From Pararhodobacter sp. SW119 (GTDB lineage: Bacteria > Pseudomonadota > Alphaproteobacteria > Rhodobacterales > Rhodobacteraceae), in contig NZ_JADDJF010000017.1 of NCBI RefSeq assembly GCF_017811755.1, positions 1 to 64,000 of the forward strand: a stretch of 64,000 bases of DNA, written 5' to 3'. Shown here in pieces: positions 8,411 to 16,329 of the stretch. Every line of letters begins with the position of its first letter. The stretch's first letter is position 1. The notes below the pieces were generated by a model, which ran no database searches, had not been told where the DNA came from, and saw only the letters and a list, made by a program, of their open reading frames with translations. The position numbers and the translations under genes are program-made.

Positions 8411-10291
8411 ATGTTTTTCGAAAGGTTCGCCGGGGCGGTTCTCGGGCTCGGCATAACTCTGGGCGCTCCGGCGCAGGCGCAGATGTCGGACCATGCCACG
8501 GGACTTGCCGCGCGGATCGACGGGTTGGCCGCGGGCTTCATGGCGACCGAACAGGTGCCCGGCGCGATCGCGGCGATCGTGATGGAGTACGAGGTCATTC
8601 TGCGCGGCTACGGCTCATCGGACCTTGAAGCCGGCACGCCTACAAGCGCTGGCGGCGCGCGTTTCGAAATCGGCTCGATCACCAAGCTCTTCACCTGGAC
8701 CGCCGTGATGATGCTGGTCGAGGAAGGAAGGCTCAATCTGCACGAAAATGTCGCGGGCTACCTGCCAGGCTTCACCGTGCCGGGCACCGAACCTCTGACG
8801 CTGGCGCAGCTGATGAGCCACCGCCCGGGCTATGAGGACAGCTACGACATCTTCGACCAGACCATAGCCGCGCTGCCCCGACCGCAGGCACTCGCGGCAT
8901 CGGCCCCGGAGCAGGTGTTCCCCCGCGGGACGGTGACGTCGTACTCCAACTGGGGCGTGGCGCTGGTAGGCTTGGTGGTCGAGGAGGTCGCCGGGCAGCG
9001 TTGGGAGGATGTCGTGCAGGCGCACATCCTCGATCCCCTGGGAATGGCCGACACGACGACATCCGAAGCCGCGCGCAGCCCCGACCAGCCGCCGCTTTCG
9101 CGAAGCTACCGATTGCAGGGTGGCATGGCGCATCCAGCCTTTCGCATCGATATCGGCGCGTTCGCACCGGCAGGCAGCATCGCCAGCACCGCCGCCGACA
9201 TGGCGCGGTTCACGCGATTCCTTATGGGCGACGGATCGTTCGATGGGGCACGCCTTTTGCAGCCCGAGACGATGACGCAGATGCGCACGAGGCTCTTCGA
9301 TGACCACCCACAGGCGCCGGATATGGCGCATGGCTTCCAGTCGCGTGCGATCGTCGGAGCCACTGCCCTGGGCCATGGTGGCGGGCTCAACGAGTTCCTG
9401 TCGAATCTCGTCTTCATCCCCGAAATCGGCGCGGGCGTCTTCATCTCGCAGAACGGTGGGACGGGGGCGAGCCTGCCTTTCCTCGGCCCCGACCTGATCC
9501 TCGCACCGCTTATCGCCGAGGCCGGGCTCGAGGCCACCGCACCGCGGCCCGTTCCCGATGCCGCCGAGCGTGCAGCCGAGGCGGCGGGGCGCTACCTGAA
9601 CAACCGGCGCAGCTTCTCCGGGCCGACGCAGGTACTGGCCGCGCTTTCGCCGTTCACCATTGCCGCGCTGCCCGACGGAGCGGTGCTGGCGCCGGCCCCG
9701 CGGTTGCAGGCCATGGTCCGCTACGAACCGGTTGCCCCTGACCTCTGGGAGGACACGCTCGGCGACCGGCTGGCGTTGATCCGGGATGCGGACGACCGCG
9801 TCCTGCGCCTGGCCGACGGGACCGGTGCGCATACCTACGAGCGGGTCACCTGGCGCACGGACCCCGTGGTCTTCCTGGGTGGCTTCGGAATGGCGGCGCT
9901 TCTGGCGCTCACCACACTTCTGGGCCTGATCTGGCGGCGCGGGCTGCGCGGTGGGTCGCGGATGGGCCAGCTTGCGGCCGGGGTGGCGGTTGCGGGGGCA
10001 GGATCGGTCTGGGCGATGGCCGGGGCGGGGATCGCGGCGGCGGTGACCGCGGCCGAGCTCGGCTCCGAATTCGTGTTCGACCAGCCACAGCCCACGCTGA
10101 CGGCCTTCCTTGCACTGGGCGACGTGGTCGCGGTCATGGCCGGGCTCGTGCTGCTGTCGCTGGTTGTCGTCTGGCGCGCCCCGGGCTGGAGCATCTGGCG
10201 ACGCCTTCACCAGAGCGTCTTCGCTCTGGCATTGGCGGGCTTTGCGGCGCTGATGGTCCTCTGGGGCCTCGCCTTCGGTGGATACGTCTGA
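8411..10291 (+). CDS. Serine hydrolase (PBP fold) with C-terminal membrane domain
   Basis: A 626-residue protein. It has a signal peptide ending near AQA (residue 24), then a beta-lactamase-related domain with S89-I-T-K92, Y178-S-N180 and a late GHGGG motif. The last ~140 residues hold about four hydrophobic helices, so the enzyme is tethered to the membrane. The start at 8411 is set by AAGGAT immediately upstream; the frame runs on to 8252 without similarity. Proteins of this layout are annotated as class A/C beta-lactamase-related or Pab87-like; true substrate unknown. A second PBP-fold hydrolase two genes upstream suggests a cell-wall or peptide-processing cluster. Confidence 0.88.
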   Translation: MFFERFAGAVLGLGITLGAPAQAQMSDHATGLAARIDGLAAGFMATEQVPGAIAAIVMEYEVILRGYGSSDLEAGTPTSAGGARFEIGSITKLFTWTAVMMLVEEGRLNLHENVAGYLPGFTVPGTEPLTLAQLMSHRPGYEDSYDIFDQTIAALPRPQALAASAPEQVFPRGTVTSYSNWGVALVGLVVEEVAGQRWEDVVQAHILDPLGMADTTTSEAARSPDQPPLSRSYRLQGGMAHPAFRIDIGAFAPAGSIASTAADMARFTRFLMGDGSFDGARLLQPETMTQMRTRLFDDHPQAPDMAHGFQSRAIVGATALGHGGGLNEFLSNLVFIPEIGAGVFISQNGGTGASLPFLGPDLILAPLIAEAGLEATAPRPVPDAAERAAEAAGRYLNNRRSFSGPTQVLAALSPFTIAALPDGAVLAPAPRLQAMVRYEPVAPDLWEDTLGDRLALIRDADDRVLRLADGTGAHTYERVTWRTDPVVFLGGFGMAALLALTTLLGLIWRRGLRGGSRMGQLAAGVAVAGAGSVWAMAGAGIAAAVTAAELGSEFVFDQPQPTLTAFLALGDVVAVMAGLVLLSLVVVWRAPGWSIWRRLHQSVFALALAGFAALMVLWGLAFGGYV

Positions 10292-10394
10292 TCCCCATCT
10301 GTCGTTGGCGCTCCGGCGAATGCGCAGGCTTCGGGTCGCGGCTTGGGGCGGCTGTCTCCAGGGTGTGTGTCCACTCCCATGGAGAGGCGACCCG

Positions 10395-10643
10395 ATGCCA
10401 GAGCTGACCCTTGCCTTGCTCATCTTTCTCCTGCCGCTCGCCTTCAGCCCCGTGCTGATCGTCCATGCCCGCGACGACCGAATCACGCCCTTTTCAACGG
10501 CACACTTCACGGCTGAACGGATCGAGACAGCCGAGGTGCAGACCTTCGACACCGGCGGGCACCTGCTTTTGGGCCATCACGACGCCGTCCGACGCCGGAT
10601 CGCCGATTTCCTTGCCGCCCATACCCAACCCGGCGGCGACTGA
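10395..10643 (+). pseudogene. Alpha/beta hydrolase remnant (N-terminus joined to C-terminus)
   Basis: The 82-residue frame begins with a hydrophobic leader (MPELTLALLIFLLPLAF) and passes directly into the C-terminal end of an alpha/beta hydrolase: PVLIVHARDDRITP carries the acid Asp and DTGGHLLLGH the catalytic His. The nucleophile and oxyanion region are missing, so an internal deletion of some 150-200 residues is inferred. A ribosome site (GGAGAGG) is intact. It cannot be an active hydrolase. Confidence 0.65.
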
Positions 10644-10673
10644 CCCCGGACCAATCCCTCAGGAAGCATTCCG

Positions 10674-11528
10674 ATGACCATTCTCAAGATCGTCCTCCTC
10701 GCCCTGTTCGTCCTCCTGCTGGCGGGCGCCGCCCTTGGCCTTTTGGTCCATTCCCGCGACCAGGCGCAGATGCGTGCCGTCTGGGCGGCGCTGGAGACCG
10801 CGCGCGAGGCCGACCCACAGCGCTACGACCCGGCGATGGTCGCGGACCTGCCCGAGATCGCGCAGCGCTACTTCGCCCGCGCCATCGAGCCAGGCACGGC
10901 CCTGCACCGGGTGGTGCGGCTGGAGATGGAGGGCAGCTTCATCATGAACGGCAACGCGATGCCGATGACGGCGCGCCAGATCCTTACACCACCCGTCCGA
11001 GGCTTCGTCTGGCAGGCCGAGGTCGGTACGGGGCTGATACGGTTCGCGGGCTCGGAAGGCTACCACGCGCCGGCGAGTGGGCCGGTCGAAAGCTGGACCA
11101 AGTTCTGGCTCCACGGCCTGATCCCGCTCGCACGTATCGGCGGTACCGAGGACCACGCACACGCGGCCGCCACCCGGGTGATGTTGGAATCCGTCTGGGC
11201 GCCAGCGAGCCTGCTGCCTCAGTTCGGCGCTGAGTGGACCCAGACCGGTCCCGACAGCGCCGAGGTGCGCTTCGCCGACGTCCTTGGGATCGAGCCCATG
11301 CAGATTACCTTCGACGCTGCGGGCAACCCCACTGAGGTTCAGGCCCTGCGTTGGACCGACGCCAATCCGCAACGGGAATACCGCCTGCAACCCTTCGGCG
11401 GCCGGATGCTGGAGATGGGCCGCCACGACGGCTTCCTCCTCCCCATCCGCGTCGAACTCGGCAACAGGTACGGAACGCCTGACTACGTGCCATTCTTCCT
11501 CCCCACGATCACCCGGGCCGAGTTCTGA
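10674..11528 (+). CDS. DUF6544-like membrane-anchored protein
   Basis: A 284-residue protein with an N-terminal hydrophobic anchor (residues 3-26) and a soluble beta-rich domain. Recognisable family features include 'LPEIAQRYFARAIEPG', 'RQILTPPVRGFVWQA' and a repeated tryptophan pattern. Proteins like this are annotated DUF6544/DUF6920; no enzymatic role is known to me. AGGAAGCATTCCG precedes the ATG. It is the last gene in the rightward hydrolase cluster, after the hydrolase remnant. Confidence 0.7.
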   Translation: MTILKIVLLALFVLLLAGAALGLLVHSRDQAQMRAVWAALETAREADPQRYDPAMVADLPEIAQRYFARAIEPGTALHRVVRLEMEGSFIMNGNAMPMTARQILTPPVRGFVWQAEVGTGLIRFAGSEGYHAPASGPVESWTKFWLHGLIPLARIGGTEDHAHAAATRVMLESVWAPASLLPQFGAEWTQTGPDSAEVRFADVLGIEPMQITFDAAGNPTEVQALRWTDANPQREYRLQPFGGRMLEMGRHDGFLLPIRVELGNRYGTPDYVPFFLPTITRAEF

Positions 11529-11558
11529 CAGAGGCACTGCCAGAGTCCCGGTAATCCA

Positions 11559-12080
11559 TCACATACCCCTGTCCGCGGTGACGGCCCGGGCGATAGCACG
11601 GAAGGCGGCGACGCTTTCGTGGTCGTTGTCGTCGAAATCCGGATCGGCGCTGGTCTTGACGACGATCACCCCGCGCGCCGGATCGACATAGATGTATTGC
11701 CCCCAAACGCCGATGGCGGTGAAATCGCCCTGCGGGTTTTCCGGTATCCACCACTTGTAGCCGTAGCCGAAGGTCCAGCTGGAGGCCGAGTTGTCGCCCG
11801 GTTGCAGATGCGCGGCCTCCGGCGTGACCGAGGCGTCGACCCAGACGGCTGGGATGATCTGCCGACCGTCGCGCGCGCCGCCTTCCAGGTAAAGCCGGCC
11901 GAAGCGGGCATAGTCGCGCAAGGTGGCGTTCAGGCAGCAGAGCGCGAATTCCTGGCCCTGGCGGTCGGTGCTCCAGAAGGCGTCACGCTCGGCCCCCAGC
12001 GGACCCCAGAGCCGGCTTTCCAGATACTCGGCCACGGGCATCCCCGTCGCCCCCTCCAGCACCAGCCCCAGCGGCGACAC
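11559..12080 (-). pseudogene. C-terminal fragment of a serine hydrolase (PBP fold)
   Basis: The 173-residue frame corresponds to the C-terminal half of a beta-lactamase-family hydrolase of the 6-aminohexanoate-dimer-hydrolase type. It opens at 'SPLGLVLEGATGMPVAEYLE' and includes 'LRDYARFGRLYLEGG' and 'FGYGYKWWIP'. The SxxK nucleophile region and signal peptide are absent. The break at about 12080 coincides with the start of the phage-derived fragment on the opposite strand, so the gene was cut by a rearrangement. No ribosome site is seen at the first ATG. Confidence 0.75.
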
Positions 12081-12088
12081 TGGGCGCG

Positions 12089-12250
12089 GTGGGCGTCGAG
12101 GTGGCGCAGAGCGTCCTGGCCGAGACCCAAACCGCCATCCTGCCGCTTGTGCCGTACCTCGATACGCTTCGCTAGGTGTTCCTCGCCGTGGCGCTCGGCG
12201 GTATCGCCGTCACCGCCCGGCTCGATGATTGGAAGCAGGGGCGGCGTTGA
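12089..12250 (+). pseudogene. Inverted C-terminal fragment of a phage endolysin
   Basis: Translating the plus strand from 12089 gives VGVEVAQSVLAETQ followed by ILPLVPYLDTLR, then an in-frame TAG at 12173-12175, then VFLAVALGGIAVTARLDDWKQ and a TGA at 12248. This aligns with residues 172-226 of the intact endolysin at 31472-32152, including its C-terminal membrane helix; the TAG stands where that protein has Trp. The N-terminal part of the same decayed gene lies on the opposite strand at 12700-13176, so this piece has been inverted. Confidence 0.75.
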
Positions 12251-12701
12251 TCGCCGCTCTACTTGTCGGAATCGCCGCCAGCTCGTGGACGCGGGTGGCC
12301 AGGATGCGTTTGACGGAATTGGCACCGGCGTAGAGCCCCAGCTTTTTCAGCTCCCCCGCGATCCGCTTGTAGCCCCAGAGAAGGTTTTCTGATCCGATGC
12401 GGATGACGACATCGCGCAACTCCTGCGTCAGGCGCGGTCGTCCGACAGCCTTGAAAGGGGTCCCGATACGCATCTGAGCGAGCCAGCGCTTGTAGGTCGC
12501 GGGCTTGGCCACTTCCAGAAGACCGTCGATCTCATGCCCGCACTCAGCCCCGATGCGCATGAGTTCGGCTTTTTCGGCGGGCGACAGGATAATCCTTTGC
12601 GTCGGGATGCGGGCCCGCAAGATCGCGATCTGGGCCTTCAGCAGCCTCAGTTGCGCGTTGTGGCGAGGCATGAAGAACTGGTTCAGGAAGACCAGAAGCA
12701 C
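12251..12701 (-). mobile_element. IS fragment: N-terminal part of an integrase-type transposase
   Basis: From the GTG at 12701 the minus strand encodes LLVFLNQFFMPRHNAQLRLLK, then an HTH-like 'ILSPAEKAELMRIG' and a linker 'GRPRLTQELRDVVIRI...NLLWGYKRIAGELKKLG'. This is the N-terminal region of integrase-catalytic-domain transposases of the IS3/IS481-like group. The reading runs into unrelated residues near 12295, before any DDE catalytic residue, so only about a third of the protein survives. It lies between the two halves of the broken endolysin. Confidence 0.7.
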
Positions 12702-13176
12702 CCCCTTTCATGGTGCGGCACTCGGCCAGCACTTCGCGCGCTGGCGGCGTCTCCGCTGCGATGGCAGTCGCCCGGACCGGGAAGGGCTCGCCCCAGGACC
12801 GCGCTGGCCCGAGGTCGATATGCATGAAGCCCGAGCGCGGATAGAAGGCGAAGCCGAGGAACCCAACCTCCCGCGCCGCCGCCTCGAACGCCACCGGATC
12901 GTGGTTCGCCATGGCGATATCGAAGGCCGTCCCGTCCAGATGCTTCGAGCGGGTGGCGCCGCCCACGGCGCGGTTGTGCTCTGGGCTGCGGTAGGCCGAG
13001 CGGACGATCAGCGGCTTGCCCAGGCGGTCGCGCAGCGCCTGCAGCTTGTCGAGCGCGGGCGCGTTGATCAGCAGCTTGCCGGTGCCCCGGCAGGCGATCT
13101 CGGCCGGGCTGAAATTCGGCCAGCGCCAGCCGCTCTCGGGCACGTCGCGCCAATGGCGGTGGAAGGTCGTGGTCAT
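12700..13176 (-). pseudogene. Decayed phage M15 endolysin, N-terminal part
   Basis: The first 159 residues match the intact prophage endolysin at 31472-32152 almost throughout (same RSAYRSPEHNRAVGG and SGFMHIDLGPAR), including zinc-ligand motifs SKHLDGTAFD and MHID. After RTMKGG the frame enters the IS fragment and ends in unrelated sequence, so the linker and C-terminal membrane helix are lost. A ribosome site (GGAGGACCCTC) precedes the ATG. The catalytic domain itself could still fold, but the gene sits in a clearly scrambled locus. Confidence 0.8.
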
Positions 13177-13191
13177 GAGGGTCCTCCGGAC

Positions 13192-13215
13192 AAAAAACCC
13201 GCCTCTAGGGCGGGT
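13192..13215 (-). terminator. Rho-independent terminator on the minus strand
   Basis: On the minus strand ACCCGCC and GGCGGGT form a perfect 7-bp stem around a 5-nt loop, followed directly by six T residues. It lies between the DUF6127 remnant and the broken endolysin, so it would end transcripts entering from the right. Confidence 0.75.
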
Positions 13216-13248
13216 GCGGTTGGGCTGATGGTTTTGGGTGTTGAGCGG

Positions 13249-13401
13249 CTACGGGCTGCCGCCGAAGATCTCGAGCTTGATGGCGATGCCAGCCAGCAGC
13301 GCCAGCATCACGCCGGTGGTGATCATGCGGACGGCGGTCTGCATCGCGGTGCGGCGCACCAGCCGGATGCAGTCCACGAGGGAGCGCAGATCGCGGACGT
13401 C
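13249..13401 (-). pseudogene. DUF6127 phage membrane protein, C-terminal remnant
   Basis: The minus strand reads DVRDLRSLVDCIRLVRR, then a hydrophobic segment ITTGVMLALLAGIAIKL, and ends at a TAG at 13249. This matches residues from about 49 to the end of the intact DUF6127 protein at 32264-32554. The first half is gone; similarity stops near 13401, just before the next gene. With the endolysin pieces it shows that a second, related prophage lysis cassette once sat here in the same gene order. Confidence 0.7.
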
Positions 13402-13413
13402 CGGGCGCCCTCT

Positions 13414-13902
13414 CTATGCCGCCAGTCCCACCCCGACCACGCCGAAGCCGAGCAGGAACATGCTCAAGGAGACGTGGAAAAGTCCCGCGGCGACGCCTCG
13501 CCAGCGCATCTGCTCCTGCGGGTCCGACGCGGCCAGAGCGACGATCGCCCGGTACGCCGCTCCCCAGGTGGCCACGCCCGTCGTCACGCCGAATGCCCAG
13601 ATGAAGAGGGCGCAGGCGATGAATGCCGGGTGCACGAAGTCGATGTGGCTGGCCTGGCTGAGGCCGGCGACCAGCGCGCCCGAGTTGATCGTGACGACGG
13701 CGGCAAACCCGGCGCTGGCATAGGCGCGGAGGAGGTCGAGAATGTATTGCTCGGGGATTGCAGCAGTCTCCGACGATTGCGTTTGCGAGGTCGGGGGGCG
13801 CGAGCCTGCGGCGGTCAGGCCGGCTGGCCTCCCGAGCGAGCCGGAGTGTCCCAGACCACCGAGGCCAAGGAAGGCGAACGTTCTGATCGGCAGCGCAAGC
13901 AT
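13414..13902 (-). CDS. Hypothetical multi-helix membrane protein
   Basis: A 162-residue protein starting MLALPIRTFAFLGLG. It has a short N-terminal hydrophobic stretch, a Ser/Thr/Gln-rich linker, then about four hydrophobic segments (for example AGFAAVVTINSGALVAGL, FIACALFIWAFGVTTGVA and the C-terminal SMFLLGFGVVGVGLAA). GGAG lies about seven bases before the ATG. It ends at the edge of the DUF6127 remnant, and the frame continues upstream into the DJ-1 gene, so the start is uncertain. No family recognised. Confidence 0.5.
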   Translation of the reverse strand: MLALPIRTFAFLGLGGLGHSGSLGRPAGLTAAGSRPPTSQTQSSETAAIPEQYILDLLRAYASAGFAAVVTINSGALVAGLSQASHIDFVHPAFIACALFIWAFGVTTGVATWGAAYRAIVALAASDPQEQMRWRGVAAGLFHVSLSMFLLGFGVVGVGLAA

Positions 13903-13975
13903 CTCGGAGCTCCAAATGTGTCTTGTTCCGGCGGTGGGGTCTGCTCGGTTCATGAGCAGCTTTGGTGTCTGACGG

Positions 13976-14767
13976 TTACGCGCCCAAGATTCCAAGCGTC
14001 CGAGCCTCGTCGACAAAGGGGGCGAGACCCTGGCTGATGAGGTCGACGACTTCGGGTCGGGCAGTCTCGGGCGAGCCCCCGGGGAAGGGAGGATCGGGAT
14101 CATACTCGGAGACGAGGAGGATGGCCTCCGCATCCAGCATGCCGCGCATCTCGGCCACGAGCGTGCAGCCGAAGTCGAGCCCCGCCGAGACGCCTGCGCC
14201 GGTTATGATATTGCCGTCCCGCACGACGCGCCCCGCCGTGGGGATCGCTCCGAACTGGGTGAGCAGGTCGCGGGTGATCCAGTGCGAGGTGGCATGCTTG
14301 CCCGTGAGCACACCGGCCGCTCCCAGGACGAGCGACCCCGTGCAGACGCTGGTCACGTAGCGGGCACGGGAGGCGCGGTCCCTGATGAAGTGGACGGTTG
14401 TAGGGTCACGCGCGGCTACGACTGTGCCCATGGTGCCGCCTGGGACAAAAATGAGCGTCAGGTCCTCGGGGCAGGTCGCGAATGTGGCCGTAGGCTGGAG
14501 CGCCAGTCCGAGGTCGCTCGGAACCGGGCTCAGATCGGGCCCGGTCGTCACGAGATGGACCTCGACCCCGGTCGAAGCGAGGAAGTGATAGGGACCCACG
14601 AGGTCGAGCGCGGTCATGCCCGGATAGAGCAGCATGGCGATGTGCTCGTCGCTTGCCGAGCGGGTGGGCGCAGGCGCTTGCTGCTGGGCCTGCAGGAGGC
14701 TCGGCAGCGCGGGTGAAAGGGTCAGCCCGGCGAGGGCGGCGAGGACGGAGCGTCTGCTGAGGTCCAT
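13976..14767 (-). CDS. Exported DJ-1/PfpI family protein
   Basis: A 263-residue protein with a Tat-like leader: the twin arginine in LSRRSVLAALAG is followed by a hydrophobic stretch to about residue 27. The mature part is a DJ-1/PfpI (class I glutamine amidotransferase-like) domain with 'LYPGMTALDLVGPYHFL' and a nucleophile elbow at Cys142 in SVCTGSLVLGAAG. The closest type is the isonitrile hydratase/GlxA-like branch rather than the proteases. Periplasmic location is inferred from the leader. It lies 67 bases downstream of an AraC-type regulator on the same strand, a common arrangement. Confidence 0.85.
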   Translation of the reverse strand: MDLSRRSVLAALAGLTLSPALPSLLQAQQQAPAPTRSASDEHIAMLLYPGMTALDLVGPYHFLASTGVEVHLVTTGPDLSPVPSDLGLALQPTATFATCPEDLTLIFVPGGTMGTVVAARDPTTVHFIRDRASRARYVTSVCTGSLVLGAAGVLTGKHATSHWITRDLLTQFGAIPTAGRVVRDGNIITGAGVSAGLDFGCTLVAEMRGMLDAEAILLVSEYDPDPPFPGGSPETARPEVVDLISQGLAPFVDEARTLGILGA

Positions 14768-14834
14768 GATGGGCTTCCTTGGCTGGATGTGCCTGTCCTA
14801 CCGCCGGCCGACACGGCGCGCTTGAACGAAGCGG

Positions 14835-15605
14835 CTAAACCAGCCCCAAGGCGCTGGCCTGCACGCCGAACATGCGCATGAAGGTCCGACTGAAATGCGC
14901 CGAGTCCGAGAAGCCGGCCTCAAGGGCGGCTGTCGTGAGGTTTTCGCCCGCAGCCATGTGCTCCACCGCGCGCATGAGGCGCCTCCAGAGGAGCCAGGTT
15001 CGGAACGGCAGCCCCGTCACCTCGGCGAAGCGATGGCTGAAGCGGCTCTCCGAAAGGCAAGCCACCGAGGCTGCCTCGGCCAGGGTAAGGTGGTTCTCGA
15101 CGCGCGGCTCGAGCCAGTCGATTGCCCGCGAGATGCGAGGGTCGAACGCCGGGGGCGCCGGCAGGCCACCAAGCAGCCGGTCGAGGATGCCGCGCCCCAG
15201 CTCCGTTATCTCGGCATCGGTGGCGCGCGGCACGCCCCAGACAAGGGAGAGCTGCCGCTCGGCGTCCGGAAGGCGATCCGAATCCAGGCGTGCGACCGGG
15301 GCGCCGTCGAGCTCCGCCACGAGGATCTGACCAGTCCGGCTCTCGGGCTCCGCGAAGAGCAGGGCGATCCGCCCCGACGGCTCGAAGGCGTGGGGGGTAT
15401 CCGGTGCGATCAGCACCAGCGGTCCCGGTGTCCGGCCCTGGTCTGTCCTGATGTGGAAGTCGCCGCCCGCGGCGAGCGTGAGTTGAACGGCGTGATGGGC
15501 GTGCATCCGCGTCGTGGCGATATTGCCCGGTTGCGGCGGAACCTCGAAGGCCCACAGGCTCCCGCCGTCCCAAAGCACGATTCGACCGTCCGTCGCGACC
15601 TTCAT
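14835..15605 (-). CDS. AraC family transcriptional regulator
   Basis: A 256-residue regulator. The N-terminal ~130 residues form a cupin-like sensor (HHAVQLTLAAGGDFHI, PLVLIAPDTPHAFEPSG). The C-terminal ~100 residues hold the double HTH: first helix pair in 'LTLAEAASVACLSESRFSHRF', second ending 'GFSDSAHFSRTFMRMFG'. The start at 15605 (MKVATDGRIVLWDGG) has GGGAG five bases upstream; an earlier in-frame ATG lacks one. It likely controls the DJ-1/PfpI gene behind it and perhaps the divergent cytochrome pair; the inducer is unknown. Confidence 0.88.
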   Translation of the reverse strand: MKVATDGRIVLWDGGSLWAFEVPPQPGNIATTRMHAHHAVQLTLAAGGDFHIRTDQGRTPGPLVLIAPDTPHAFEPSGRIALLFAEPESRTGQILVAELDGAPVARLDSDRLPDAERQLSLVWGVPRATDAEITELGRGILDRLLGGLPAPPAFDPRISRAIDWLEPRVENHLTLAEAASVACLSESRFSHRFAEVTGLPFRTWLLWRRLMRAVEHMAAGENLTTAALEAGFSDSAHFSRTFMRMFGVQASALGLV

Positions 15606-15873
15606 GAGACTCCCGCCCCCAACGACGCACCGCATCATACTACAGGCTCGAACTTGCTCATAGTCGCCTCGCGCCCTGCGCTCGAAGAATGGTAATGCAC
15701 TCGGGGTCCAGAGCCTCGCCTCAGCGAATGCGGGCGGAATAAAGAAGTCGGTCTGCCTCGCGAGGGCGACATCAAGTCAGCAGCTACATTCAAGCAGACG
15801 CAGCCTCGTACCCTGTAGATGTCACCCCGCGTCACGCTTCCGTCCGGGAAGCTCAGGATCAAGGGGAACCGAC
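15606..15873. promoter_or_regulatory. Divergent intergenic region, AraC regulator / FixH-like gene
   Basis: This 268-base gap separates divergent genes and must hold both promoters. It is less GC-rich than its surroundings around 15760-15810. No clear -35/-10 pair or repeat was recognised. Confidence 0.4.
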
Positions 15874-16320
15874 ATGCCGACCTTCACCTCACGCCGCGCG
15901 CTCCTGCTCGGCGTTCCCGCACTCGTTATCGTCGCCGGCGTGGCCAGCGCTGCCTGGATGATGCGTCCGCCGCCATCCGATCTCGACCTGTCCCTGCAGA
16001 GGGCTACCGACAGCGGGCTATACGTCGCGCGCTTGGCCCCGGAGACCGAGCCCGTCAGCGTGGGGCCTATGCACTCCTGGACCCTCACGGTGGAAGACCG
16101 CGACGGAGCGCCGATCGAGGACGCTCGGATCATGATCGGCGGCGGCATGCCTCAGCACGGCCATGGCCTCCCGACGGCACCGGCGGTCACCGAGGCGCTC
16201 GGGGATGGCCGGTTCCTGATCGAGGGCATGAAGTTCAACATGCCCGGTTGGTGGGAGATCGACCTGTCGATCGACGGCCCCACCGGCGCCGACACCATCA
16301 CCTTCAACCTCGTCCTCTGA
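15874..16320 (+). CDS. FixH/YtkA-like periplasmic protein
   Basis: A 148-residue protein with an N-terminal membrane anchor or signal (RALLLGVPALVIVAGVASAAW) and one immunoglobulin-like beta domain of the FixH/YtkA type. Diagnostic parts are 'GPMHSWTLTVEDRDGAPI', 'IGGGMPQHGHGLPT' and 'GMKFNMPGWWEIDLSI'. The His/Met-rich loop suggests copper or haem contact, as proposed for relatives. The stop lies nine bases before the di-haem cytochrome gene, so the two are probably one operon. Confidence 0.8.
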   Translation: MPTFTSRRALLLGVPALVIVAGVASAAWMMRPPPSDLDLSLQRATDSGLYVARLAPETEPVSVGPMHSWTLTVEDRDGAPIEDARIMIGGGMPQHGHGLPTAPAVTEALGDGRFLIEGMKFNMPGWWEIDLSIDGPTGADTITFNLVL

Positions 16321-16329
16321 GGCATCGCC

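Noticed and set aside
8615-10552. 645-codon minus-strand open frame
   Set aside because: It is antisense to the membrane serine hydrolase, which has clear active-site motifs and a signal peptide; the antisense product does not.
12505-14037. 510-codon plus-strand open frame
   Set aside because: It runs antisense across the IS fragment, the endolysin remnant and a membrane gene; it crosses unrelated segments and has no domain.
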